Positions 20,364-29,853 of a stretch of 64,000 nucleotides of DNA are shown in pieces (position 1 is the stretch's first letter; each line of letters opens with the position of its first letter). Below the pieces are notes generated by a model. That model ran no database searches, had not been told where the DNA came from, and saw only the letters and a program-made list of their open reading frames with translations. A program made the translations under genes and the position numbers. The stretch comes from Symsagittifera roscoffensis (lineage: Eukaryota > Xenacoelomorpha > Acoela > Convolutidae): contig NC_087067.1 in the NCBI RefSeq assembly GCF_963678635.1, positions 30,542,401 through 30,606,400 of the forward strand, given 5' to 3'.

Positions 20364-20590
20364 TTAGACAAGTTATATGAATCGTACCTGTGGATATAAT
20401 CAAGGGTTTTGGAAAGTTGGAGGAATAGTTCGAGTAGAGTGTAGAAAATTAAAAAAATGTTACAAAAAATGATTAGGATTATTAGAAAAGATTCAAGTAT
20501 ATCAAAAAGAAATATTATAAAGGTTTCAAGTATTGTAAAAAAATGTTTAAGATTTATGAGTATTTGAGTAACTGATTGAGAGAAGAGCAT
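20360..20590 (-). CDS. 76-aa hydrophobic protein, element B
   Basis: ATG at 20590, stop TGA ending at 20360. The central 45 residues are almost all Ile, Leu and Phe (FIIFLFDILESFLIILIIF and onward), giving one long or two short membrane segments, with a polar C-terminus. Its TGA overlaps the ATG of the next ORF as ATGA. That arrangement in other retroelements and viruses supports termination-reinitiation. Size and hydrophobicity recall viroporin-like or signal-anchor accessory proteins, but there is no sequence match I recognise. Confidence 0.65.
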   Translation of the reverse strand: MLFSQSVTQILINLKHFFTILETFIIFLFDILESFLIILIIFCNIFLIFYTLLELFLQLSKTLDYIHRYDSYNLSK

Positions 20591-21188
20591 TTAAGAAATG
20601 ATCTCTTGGTCGAATATTTTTTGCTGTTTGAGGCGATTTTCTAGTGTGGTCGGATTATTTATTAGTTTTTTGACAAGTGGGTTGAGTTCTGTAAAAAATT
20701 GTTGGGGGCAATTTTCATGGTGACTGGGAGGTCGTCTTTTTCTTTATTTTTGTTTGTCAAATGATCCGGGGTATGGTGAGATTTTTATACTTTAGGCTAA
20801 TTAAAATGTTCATTTTGTTACTTTAGGCTAAGTTAACAAATTTGCTTTGGGGGTATTCGTGGTCTGAGTTGGGGAAATATTGTTGATCTTTGGGTTATTA
20901 GATAAGGGAGGGGTACGGTATTATGGTGATATTTATTTTAGTTGTCAAGTTGGAGTGGTTTGCTTATTTTTGACCTGGAGGTCGTAAAGTTATAGTTATA
21001 GATGTGCCTGGAGTTCTATATGATTCGTCTAATTGGTCTTAGTTTGAGTTAGAGAAAGTGACGGATTGGATGAATCCTATTGGTTTATTTTGAACTAGAA
21101 TTATTACGTACTTGTCAGCATGTTATTTTGAAAAATGTAAATGAAAAATGTTTCGAAGGTTTCAAGATAGTGAAGTATAATGTTAAAA
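20591..21188 (-). other. Spacer between pol and the small ORFs, element B
   Basis: 598 bp without an ORF. The + strand phrase tactttaggctaa occurs twice, 31 bp apart (near 20788 and 20819). Such a gap upstream of env is where a splice acceptor for a subgenomic message would be expected, but no acceptor stands out. Confidence 0.5.
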
Positions 21189-24100
21189 TTACTTTTGAAA
21201 TTCCACTTTCTTTAAAATTTTAGATTGGGGGATGAATATTTTATAGTTTTTACGTGGTTGATTTCGGAGTCTTGTTGTTTTTCTATTTTCTGATTTGTCG
21301 ATTTGTTCTTGGGGTATTATTTGTTCGGTCATTTTTCTATTTTTTCTTTGTTTTGGAGATTCTTTATGGTTTTGTGTATTGTTTTTGGTGGCGGTTGGTT
21401 TTGTGTTTTGATTTTCGGTGGGGTTATCATTTTGTTCTGTGTTTTTCAGATGTGGTTCATTTTGAATGATTTTTAATCCTGTGAAAGAATATAATTGAGT
21501 TAATTCGCGGAGTGCGTATTCTTTTGGGTAATAAGGTAATAGGTTGTTTCGATGTTGAACGATTTCTTTTTTGTTTGAGTCGGTAATTTTATATGTGACA
21601 TCAGTGGGTTTTGCAATTATTTGGTATGGTCCTTTTCGAAGGGGTTGTAATTTTTTAGAAATTCCTTTTTGAGTATTAAAATTAGGTATTAAAACAAATG
21701 TTCCAATTTTTAATTCGGAGGCTGGTGTAAAACGTGAATTGATTTGTTCATTAATGTTTTGTCTTTGTAATAACTTTTTTGTTAGTTTTTGATAAATTTC
21801 ATTGTGTTTTTTATCTCTATTTAGAATCCATTCGGTGTGTGTACCGGAGGCTAGTTTAAGAATTTGTGGGTGATGAAAATGATCTTCATCGTGTGTATGT
21901 AAAGGTAGATTATAACAAATTGAGTCTTTATTTGGTTGACAATAACCTTGTGCGTTTTTATGAGAATTTGCTGTAAACATTATTGGTTTGCGTGGCTTTT
22001 GGTTAAAAACCATTTCGTATGGTGACATTCCTAAAGTTGTCGTAATTTGTGAATTATACGCTAAGGGAAATAATTTTACATCTGCTGACCATTCAGTATA
22101 TTTTGTATCATTTCCGTTGATGATACATCTAAGATATTCTTGTAATGAACGGTTCATACCTTCGACTAAGCCGTTTGTCCAAGGTGCATGAGATGTACGT
22201 GGTTTGTGTTTAATGTTATATAAATGACATAGTGTGATAATTTCATTATTTATGAATTCTGTACCGTTGTCTGTAACTAAAATTTCTGGTAGTCCGAATT
22301 TTGCTATCCAGTGTTCATAGAGTGTTGTGTAAGCGTAATAAGCGTTACAATGTGGTACTGGGTTAAGTGCTACATAATGTGTAAATGCGTCAACAATTAC
22401 CATAATGTAGGAGTTTCCTTCTGATGAGGGTGAAATTGGTCCTTTAGTATCAAATGAGATACGATGATTAAAGTACAAACTTTGTCCTTTGAAATCTTGT
22501 TTTTGTGCTATTTGTTTTTGATTTGGGTAAGGTTTATTTAGTTGACATACTATACAGTCATTGCATAGTGATTTTATCCAAATTGGTGCATTTGGAAAGT
22601 AAAAATTTTGTATAAAATTTGAATATGTTTTTTCTGATCCAGAGTGTCCTTTAATATTTTGTGTATGTGAAATATTAAAAGCTATAAGAATCATACTTAA
22701 AGGGAGACATGGAACTGTAGATTCATTCAGGTTATACTCTAAAAGGTCTGTATTTTCGTTAATTGTTGTGTTGTTAAATTTGCGAAAGTATCGGAGGAGT
22801 GTTTTGTTTCCTAGAATGGTTGAATCTGCTTTGATAGGTTTAGTTTTATATTTGTGCCATGATTTCAGTTGTCGAATTACTGGGTCAAGGTTTTGATATT
22901 GTTTCAGTGTTGAAATTGTAATTATTTCTGTTGGGGGGAGAAAAATGTTTTCGATTTCTAATTTAGATAAGGGTATTGTATCAAGTGGGTCGTGAAGGTC
23001 AAAAACTTGATTTATTGTGTATTTTGAATCATTTGTTTGTGGTCCTGATAAATTTATTTTATCAGTTAAATCTTCTTTTTCAATTAGTGGAAAATGGTCT
23101 TTCTTAGGCAGGTGTTGTTTTGTTCGTTTTTGTTGGGTGTTATTTTTTATCCATTGAGAATATGGGATTGGCTTGAAAGTTGATGTTCCAAGTAAATCAA
23201 CTTCATAATGATTATTTTGACAATCTAAATAAAGTGGGAAATGTTGTAAATTATTTATTTGTGATTGTTCAATATCAGTTTTTACTGCATATTTGCATTC
23301 CAATCGGGGTGATGTTTCGTTTTCTGCAAGGTAGAATTTTATGTTTTTGGGTATTTCAACTGTTGTTTTTCGTGTAAGTAATTCAGGTGGTGTATTTCGA
23401 CTTAAGGTGTCTGGTAATGCAAGATTTTTTCCTGCAGTCCAAACTATATGTAAGTTTGGAAATTTCATTAGAATTAGTTGAAATCTGTAAACTCGGTGGT
23501 TTGGGTTAGATTTTTGTGTAAAGAGAAAGATGATTGGTTTATGGTCTGTGAATAGAACTGTTGGATGTTTTGATCCATGTATCAGAAATTCATATTCTGT
23601 CAGTGTATATATTATGGCTGTACATTCTCTCATTAGAGTTGAGAGTCGTAGCTCTGCTCGAGTGAATAATCGAGAATTTGCTGATATGAGGTTCATTTTA
23701 TTTGTACCATTATGTGATTGTAATAGTGCTGCACCGATGCCAAAGTTCGAAGCATCGCACATTGCATAAAATGGTTGATTTGAATCTGGAATTGTGTTTG
23801 AAATTTGTTCAGTTAAAAGTTTCTTTATTTCTTCAAATCGTGTTTGATGTTCTGTGTTCCATTCAAAGTTATTTTGTTGTCTAAGGATGTTATAAAATGG
23901 TCGTAGATATAATTGCATTTTATAAACATATTTACTTAAAAAGTTTAACATTCCAAGAAATTCTTGGATTTTCTTTTTATTTGTTGGTGGTTGAAGTTTT
24001 TGAATAGCGTCAATGCGTGATTTCAATGGAGTGATTGTTTTTCTTTCTATATTATGTCCTAAGAATTTAACTCTTGTCAAAAAGAAGTGTGATTTATCGG

Positions 24101-27100
24101 GGGCGGCCTTCAGATTTTCGTTCTGAAGTATTTGGTGATATTTTTCTAAAACATTGAACATCTCGTCTTTTGTTTGTGATTGCATAAAAACATCGTCTAA
24201 ATAGGTGATTGCGTTTTTCTTGAGTATTAGTGGTCTAAAAATTTTGCTCATAAAAGCTGAAAATGCTGCTGGTCCTATGGATATTCCATAGAATAAGCGG
24301 TTGAATTCATATTGTTGGTTTCCGATAACAAATTGTGTTAAACGTCGTGATTGTTCATCTAGTGGCATTTGATTGTATGCACTATTCATATCGGCGGTTT
24401 TAAAGTATTTGCCGTTTATTTTTGTTAAAATAACTTGTATTGGTTCAATGGGCCAATTACATTTTGATTCATCTATAAGTGAATTGAGGTATCTAGCATC
24501 GAGAACGATTTTTAATGATTCTCCTTTAGCTAGAATGAAAACGGGGTTGATAAATGTGTTGCCTTTTGGTTGTTCTTCTTTGTTTACTGGTGATATAATG
24601 TTGTATTGTTCTAAAATGTCGAGTAATCTGTTCACTTTATCATGTAAGTGAATTGGTACTTTACTTGCTCTCTGTTTTTTGAAAACTGCGTCTGGTTTTA
24701 ACGGGAGATGTAGTGATGAACTGATTTTGCCAACATCAAATTTTGATGTTGCATAGACTGATGAATATTTAATTAGCTGTTTGGCTAATTTTTCGAATTC
24801 GTCTTGTGTTATTTGTGAATGTTGGAAATTAAACATTGTTAAAAATTTTTGTTGGTCCTCTGTGTAGTTACTTATGTTGAATGTAGGTTTGAAATATGGA
24901 GTTTTTGTGAAATAATCCGTATTTCTGTTTTCGTTATTTATTATATTATTTATAGATAATTCTTCATTAAGAATTGTAGATTGGCAAATATCTAGTAATT
25001 GGAGTATATTATTTACGCGATAGGCTTTTTCGTGTATTGGTGATATTGTAGCGTTGGTTTCGCAATATCCTAAAAGTCCTAAAGGTAATGTTACTTGGTA
25101 AGGTGTGTTGTTATAGACATGTAAGGAAATGATATCGGAATTCGAATTTTTCAAATATTTTATGGATGAGATTGTGATTTTGAAAAATTTGTGAATAGGT
25201 TTGAATTCAAATTCTGACATATAAAATTTTTGTTTGTTTTGTTCTTTATCATATTGGTGAACTTGTTTGATTGAAAAATTATAGATATTTCCTGATAGTG
25301 GTTTTAGGTGTTTTCTTTGTTGGTTAAATATCGGGTAGAATTTTGAAAAGAATGGTGGTTGTTTATTTAATCTTTGAAAAAATGTTAAGGATGTTTCTTT
25401 TGTTTTTGTATATTTATCTTTGATTAATATTTTACTATTTAGTATGTTAATTGTTGGTATATACTTCGAAATAAATGGTATTCCAATAATATTATATTTA
25501 ATATCAGTGATATGGAATATTTGTTTAAATGGCTTATTTAAAATTTTGCTTTGTTCCATTGTTCTGGTGGGGAGGAGAAATAATTGGATTTTTCCGTAGT
25601 TTATCAATGTTGATCCTTGTGCTGTTGCTAGTTTGCTGGAGGTTTCAAGAGGTGTTAGCTTTGGGTGTAAAGTTTTTATTTCATTCCATGTGGGGATGTT
25701 TATTATGTTTGATTCTGCTCCTGAATCAATTAAAAAATCTATTTCAAGGTCTGGTGGTTGAAATTCTTTATTTCTTGGGCTTTCTAAGAGAAATGGTATT
25801 GTCCAAATTTTTTCTTTGGGTTGTTCTTTTTGTATATTTTGATAAATATGGTTTGTATTCAAGCATTTTGTTTTGGTATTTTTATTGGTTTGATTTGTAG
25901 TGTTAATCTCATTTGTTTCTTGCGTCGTTGGTGTGGAATTTATGGGTGTAGTGTAATAATTTTGAAGAAATTCTGATTGATTTTCATATATGTGTGATGA
26001 AAAAGGTTGTTCATATATGACAGATTCATAGTCATTTTCGACTTTTATCATATTGATAGAAAGAGTGTTTTCAGTATCACTTTCTGAATCTGATGATGTA
26101 CAGTTTATTTGATTGAGTTGTAACGTATCAGTTACTGTGTCATCAATACCTGGAGGGTCTGATGTTGTTTCTGGGTTAGATTGTACTTGATTGATTTGTC
26201 TTTGATGTTTAGGTGTACTACTTCTGTGGCGATTATTAGAATTATTATAGTTATTATTATTCCGGTGTGGTGATTGGGAATAATTTCTATAACGATTATT
26301 ATAACTTGAGTGTCGATTTTGTGAATTATTTCGCGATCTGTTTTGGTAATTATTGTTTGGTCTGTTATAGTTCGATCTATTATATGAGTTATTCCTTGAT
26401 TGACTGTTCGGGTAATTCTGGTTTCGGTTGTTTGAATAACTTCTATTTCGATTATAGGAGTAGTTTCTATTCCTATTGTATGATGAATTTCGTGATTGGT
26501 TGTTTGGATAGTAGTTATTTCTTGATTGGGAATTAGATCTAGAAACAAATCGTTGTGTATTTGAATTTGATCTGGAGTAGTTATTTCGACTATTTGGTCT
26601 ATTGTAGTGATTTTGTGATGAATTGTTCGTGTTTCTTCGTTCTGGTGATCTTCCTCTATAACTTGAGTTATATGGTGATTGATTTCTTGTATAATTTGTA
26701 TTGTTCGGGAGTGGTTTTCCTGAACTGTTGTTGCTGTGGACTGTTTTGTTCGGTAGATTTTGATCTTTTTTCATATATTGATAGAATGATTTATTTGGTT
26801 CTTTATATTTTTGAGGTTTATTTTGATTGTCTTGCTGTTTTTGTCTACATTCGGAAATACTATGTCCGTATCGTCGGCAATAATTACACCATTTTTTGAA
26901 AGATGGTTTGCCTTTGAAGTTTGGGTTCTTTTCATAAATATTGAGTATTTCAGTGATTTTTTCAACGAGGTCTGTCTCTGATTCCTGTATATTATTAATA
27001 TTAGTGGGAGTCGTTTCAATTCTGTTAACGTATTGTAATTTCAGATTTTCCGTTTCTTCTAGTTTCATCGTGATTTCTGCTTGTTCTAATTTGTCTACTA

Positions 27101-29411
27101 GTTTTCGAAAATCTAAATCGGGTTCTCGAATTGAAGAAGGATGGGATGCTCTCTTTTTTATTGCTATTTTCCTTAATTGTGGTGTTAAGGTCATCATTAA
27201 GATTTCTGTCATCTTTGTGTTTTTATAGTCATGTGTATTTAATGAATATGCTTTTCGAACTAGTGTTTCGATTCGTACTGCTATTTGCTTGATGGTTTCG
27301 TTTGGTAATCTGCGAATTTCATTACATAAAACTCTTTGTTGTTGTTTGTTTCTTTCGGAGTCAAACATTTTTGAAAATTCCTGTGTAAACCTTTTCCAGT
27401 TTGATTTTATTTCTAGAGGTAGTACTGAAAACCATTTTTGGGCTGCGCCATCTAAGGTTGTTTGTATTAACGCTGTGCGTCGATGTATCCAGTTTTGATG
27501 TAGTGGCGTATTAATTGGTTCAGGTCCAATATTTAAAATCAGGTTTGCTGTTACTGCATTTAAATAATCTTCTACAGAGTATTCAGGGTCTGTTCCTGTG
27601 AAAACCATTAAAGGTTTGTTTGATGTTATTGATGATCCACCCATAAGGTATGGATTCATTGTCATTTGTAATGATTCTGCTGCATTTGGCATTTGAGAAA
27701 AATTCGAAAGTTGGTTTCTTGTTATTTCATGTTGTTGGAGATAATATGGGAGTGGTATTTCATTTTGCATTTGTGATGCTTGATACGAGTGTGCAGTCAT
27801 TGGATTTTGTTGTTGAATTGGTTGAAAAGATTGTGTATTAATTAGATTTTGTTGTTGAATTGGTTGTTGATGTTGTGCATCTATTGGTTGTGGAGAAAAA
27901 TTTCTATGATTTGTACGTGTTCTCTGTATTCCTTGTCTACGATATTCTTGAGTATTTGGTGCAAATATATCTGGTTGTAAGAAATCATCATCTGAGGATA
28001 AATAATCCATTTGATAAGATGTCTGTTTTTTATTTCTATTTTGTTGAAAAAATGGGTAATTTTCACTGTGATCCTGTGGAGGATTTGTTTGGAAATTTAT
28101 TGAATTAGGTTGGGTCATTGGGTTATCCCAATTTCGAGATCTTGTATATTGGTTAAAATTTCTTTGTGGTTGATTATATGTTTTTGATGGATGTGTATAA
28201 TTATAATTATGGTCTGCAAAGTTGTTTCTAGTGAATGTTTTGCGTGTTTTTGATGGTATTGTCATGGGTCTGTATGTTTGGTAATCCATATGTGAGTATT
28301 TAGGGGCAACCGAAGGTTTAACGGTTGATTGTAAGGTTACCTGTGTTTGTGAAGGATTTGTATTTCTTGGTGTTGTTAAATTTGGGCGTATTGGTGAAAT
28401 ACTTTGTTGTGTAGTTGTTGTGTGTACAATTTCTTCATTTATGAAGTGTGATGGTGTCTGGATATCTTGTTGAGTAAGATTCCTAGTTCCATTGAGGTTT
28501 TCATTGTGTATAACTGTAGAGTTTAAACTATTATTTTGTGTATCGGGCAAAAATGTATTATAGTTTAATGGTGTTGCATCAATGGTTAATGGTATTACTT
28601 TTACATAATCTCTTATGTAAGATATCGTACTTATTGCTTGACTTGAGATTGATTGTGGGAAGCTTATAAATGCGGGATGAGACCATTCGGGGTCCCAAAC
28701 ATAATCTGATTGTTCTGTGATAGCTGTATCATCGTTCGAGTTTTGGGGTCTAAAATTTTTTCTTGCTTGTGCAATTAAATCAATATTGTGTGTGAAATAA
28801 TCTATTATAAACCATGCCAAAATTTTTTGTAGATCGTGTTTTGTATGTTGTGAAACGTCGTCTTTCGTGAAATTTTCTTTAATGATGTTTAAATAACTAG
28901 AGAGTAGTGTGATTTCATGTCGTACTCTTAAATGTTTAGATGTTTCTTTCGGTGAGACATTTGTTATAGGGATTTCGTTTTCTAATATCGAAATATAACT
29001 ATATATTATTGCGAAAACTTCATTGGTGAATATGGAGTTTGCTCTTTGTGAGTTATGATATTGGATGCTTTTTATATATTCTGAAAAAACTTTTGAAAAT
29101 TCTAAATCAAGATCGTCTGTTTGAATTGTATATTTTCTATTATTATGGTTTGGTGAGGTGAATTCTATGGAGTAGATTCCATACTGTTGTGTTATGTTGC
29201 ATATATCTTTTAAGTAGTGGTCTATGATTTGTCTTTTGATTTTTACATCTGGGAACTCTGTTTTACATGGACTAATTCCGGGTTCAAATAAATTTACGAG
29301 TAAATTTTGACAAAATATGTGTTGTCCTCTATCAGTATCTGCGTCTACTATAAAAGGAAAGATTTCATCATCATCTGGACTTTCTTCACCTGGGGTGTGC
29401 GTTGAGCTCAT
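21189..29411 (-). CDS. gag-pol: Fused Gag-Pol polyprotein of element B
   Basis: One 2740-codon frame from ATG at 29411. Residues 1 to about 590 are a long N-terminal extension, partly Gln/Asn-rich. About 590-810 resembles the retrotransposon gag capsid domain (QKWFSVLP ... FDSERNKQQQ). The CCHC knuckle is C842, C845, H850, C855. About 890-1110 is a disordered Asn/Arg/Ser/Tyr repeat region. The protease is D1229-S-G. RT has D1674 and YLDD at 1737-1740. RNase H has CDAS with D1886. Integrase has a zinc-binding region around H2256 with CNDCIVC, and a core triad D2321, D2381, E2417 (spacing 59 and 35). It copies RNA and integrates DNA; no frameshift separates gag from pol. All catalytic residues I could check are present. 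It is unusually long for the family, mainly through the two low-complexity regions. Confidence 0.95.
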   Translation of the reverse strand: MSSTHTPGEESPDDDEIFPFIVDADTDRGQHIFCQNLLVNLFEPGISPCKTEFPDVKIKRQIIDHYLKDICNITQQYGIYSIEFTSPNHNNRKYTIQTDDLDLEFSKVFSEYIKSIQYHNSQRANSIFTNEVFAIIYSYISILENEIPITNVSPKETSKHLRVRHEITLLSSYLNIIKENFTKDDVSQHTKHDLQKILAWFIIDYFTHNIDLIAQARKNFRPQNSNDDTAITEQSDYVWDPEWSHPAFISFPQSISSQAISTISYIRDYVKVIPLTIDATPLNYNTFLPDTQNNSLNSTVIHNENLNGTRNLTQQDIQTPSHFINEEIVHTTTTQQSISPIRPNLTTPRNTNPSQTQVTLQSTVKPSVAPKYSHMDYQTYRPMTIPSKTRKTFTRNNFADHNYNYTHPSKTYNQPQRNFNQYTRSRNWDNPMTQPNSINFQTNPPQDHSENYPFFQQNRNKKQTSYQMDYLSSDDDFLQPDIFAPNTQEYRRQGIQRTRTNHRNFSPQPIDAQHQQPIQQQNLINTQSFQPIQQQNPMTAHSYQASQMQNEIPLPYYLQQHEITRNQLSNFSQMPNAAESLQMTMNPYLMGGSSITSNKPLMVFTGTDPEYSVEDYLNAVTANLILNIGPEPINTPLHQNWIHRRTALIQTTLDGAAQKWFSVLPLEIKSNWKRFTQEFSKMFDSERNKQQQRVLCNEIRRLPNETIKQIAVRIETLVRKAYSLNTHDYKNTKMTEILMMTLTPQLRKIAIKKRASHPSSIREPDLDFRKLVDKLEQAEITMKLEETENLKLQYVNRIETTPTNINNIQESETDLVEKITEILNIYEKNPNFKGKPSFKKWCNYCRRYGHSISECRQKQQDNQNKPQKYKEPNKSFYQYMKKDQNLPNKTVHSNNSSGKPLPNNTNYTRNQSPYNSSYRGRSPERRNTNNSSQNHYNRPNSRNNYSRSNSNTQRFVSRSNSQSRNNYYPNNQSRNSSYNRNRNYSYNRNRSYSNNRNQNYPNSQSRNNSYNRSNYNRPNNNYQNRSRNNSQNRHSSYNNRYRNYSQSPHRNNNNYNNSNNRHRSSTPKHQRQINQVQSNPETTSDPPGIDDTVTDTLQLNQINCTSSDSESDTENTLSINMIKVENDYESVIYEQPFSSHIYENQSEFLQNYYTTPINSTPTTQETNEINTTNQTNKNTKTKCLNTNHIYQNIQKEQPKEKIWTIPFLLESPRNKEFQPPDLEIDFLIDSGAESNIINIPTWNEIKTLHPKLTPLETSSKLATAQGSTLINYGKIQLFLLPTRTMEQSKILNKPFKQIFHITDIKYNIIGIPFISKYIPTINILNSKILIKDKYTKTKETSLTFFQRLNKQPPFFSKFYPIFNQQRKHLKPLSGNIYNFSIKQVHQYDKEQNKQKFYMSEFEFKPIHKFFKITISSIKYLKNSNSDIISLHVYNNTPYQVTLPLGLLGYCETNATISPIHEKAYRVNNILQLLDICQSTILNEELSINNIINNENRNTDYFTKTPYFKPTFNISNYTEDQQKFLTMFNFQHSQITQDEFEKLAKQLIKYSSVYATSKFDVGKISSSLHLPLKPDAVFKKQRASKVPIHLHDKVNRLLDILEQYNIISPVNKEEQPKGNTFINPVFILAKGESLKIVLDARYLNSLIDESKCNWPIEPIQVILTKINGKYFKTADMNSAYNQMPLDEQSRRLTQFVIGNQQYEFNRLFYGISIGPAAFSAFMSKIFRPLILKKNAITYLDDVFMQSQTKDEMFNVLEKYHQILQNENLKAAPDKSHFFLTRVKFLGHNIERKTITPLKSRIDAIQKLQPPTNKKKIQEFLGMLNFLSKYVYKMQLYLRPFYNILRQQNNFEWNTEHQTRFEEIKKLLTEQISNTIPDSNQPFYAMCDASNFGIGAALLQSHNGTNKMNLISANSRLFTRAELRLSTLMRECTAIIYTLTEYEFLIHGSKHPTVLFTDHKPIIFLFTQKSNPNHRVYRFQLILMKFPNLHIVWTAGKNLALPDTLSRNTPPELLTRKTTVEIPKNIKFYLAENETSPRLECKYAVKTDIEQSQINNLQHFPLYLDCQNNHYEVDLLGTSTFKPIPYSQWIKNNTQQKRTKQHLPKKDHFPLIEKEDLTDKINLSGPQTNDSKYTINQVFDLHDPLDTIPLSKLEIENIFLPPTEIITISTLKQYQNLDPVIRQLKSWHKYKTKPIKADSTILGNKTLLRYFRKFNNTTINENTDLLEYNLNESTVPCLPLSMILIAFNISHTQNIKGHSGSEKTYSNFIQNFYFPNAPIWIKSLCNDCIVCQLNKPYPNQKQIAQKQDFKGQSLYFNHRISFDTKGPISPSSEGNSYIMVIVDAFTHYVALNPVPHCNAYYAYTTLYEHWIAKFGLPEILVTDNGTEFINNEIITLCHLYNIKHKPRTSHAPWTNGLVEGMNRSLQEYLRCIINGNDTKYTEWSADVKLFPLAYNSQITTTLGMSPYEMVFNQKPRKPIMFTANSHKNAQGYCQPNKDSICYNLPLHTHDEDHFHHPQILKLASGTHTEWILNRDKKHNEIYQKLTKKLLQRQNINEQINSRFTPASELKIGTFVLIPNFNTQKGISKKLQPLRKGPYQIIAKPTDVTYKITDSNKKEIVQHRNNLLPYYPKEYALRELTQLYSFTGLKIIQNEPHLKNTEQNDNPTENQNTKPTATKNNTQNHKESPKQRKNRKMTEQIIPQEQIDKSENRKTTRLRNQPRKNYKIFIPQSKILKKVEFQK

Positions 29412-29853
29412 TTTTTCGTTCGATGACTGTTAATATGTAATTATCAATGTGTCTAATTGGTTGATTCCAATTGTATAAATGTACTGGTTTGTGTTTATAC
29501 TGCTTTTTTATTCTTCTTTTTCCTCTTTTTGATGAATTTGAAGTTGTTTCTGAGTCAGAGAAATATAATTGATCGTGAAGTGGGCAATTTTTATCTATTG
29601 ATTCTTTTAGTTTGTAAAGTTCGTCTAAACTGTTGGTTTCTGATTCTGAAAATGCGTTTCGATTTTTTGAAAATCTTTTTCGTGTTATTTGTCTTTGTTT
29701 CGTTATTATTTTTCTTTTTAGTGTTTGTCGATTTGTTCGAATGTATCCAACTGTTTGTGTATGAGGTGTGATTACAAGGTCGTATTTTTTGTTATCTATT
29801 TCACAATTGTGTAAAACGATTGTCTGTTTATTTCCTAGGTTTTTAAATGACAT
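29386..29853 (-). CDS. Basic 155-aa protein, first ORF of element B
   Basis: ATG at 29853, stop at 29386. Lys/Arg-rich clusters (TLKRKIITKQRQITRKRF; KRGKRRIKKQYKHK) alternate with a Ser/Glu-rich acidic stretch (FSESETNSLDELYK; FSDSETTSNSS). No zinc knuckle, signal peptide or membrane segment. The basic clusters could be nuclear-localisation or nucleic-acid-binding signals. The ORF overlaps the start of gag-pol by 26 nt in a different frame, so gag-pol is probably translated by reinitiation or leaky scanning after it. Ty3/gypsy elements do not normally carry a protein ahead of gag; I cannot assign a family. Confidence 0.75.
   Translation of the reverse strand: MSFKNLGNKQTIVLHNCEIDNKKYDLVITPHTQTVGYIRTNRQTLKRKIITKQRQITRKRFSKNRNAFSESETNSLDELYKLKESIDKNCPLHDQLYFSDSETTSNSSKRGKRRIKKQYKHKPVHLYNWNQPIRHIDNYILTVIERKNELNAHPR

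Noticed and set aside
25529-25900. 123-codon + strand frame within pol
   Set aside because: Antisense shadow of the protease region of gag-pol; its hydrophobic composition is the complement of Asn/Lys/Glu-rich codons.
26132-26548. 138-codon minus strand frame rich in Ile and Thr
   Set aside because: It is a shifted-frame shadow of the Asn/Arg/Ser repeat region of gag-pol, whose simple codon composition keeps other frames open.
29457-29771. 104-codon + strand hydrophobic frame
   Set aside because: Antisense of the basic 155-aa ORF; Lys and Arg codons read backwards as Phe, Leu and Val.
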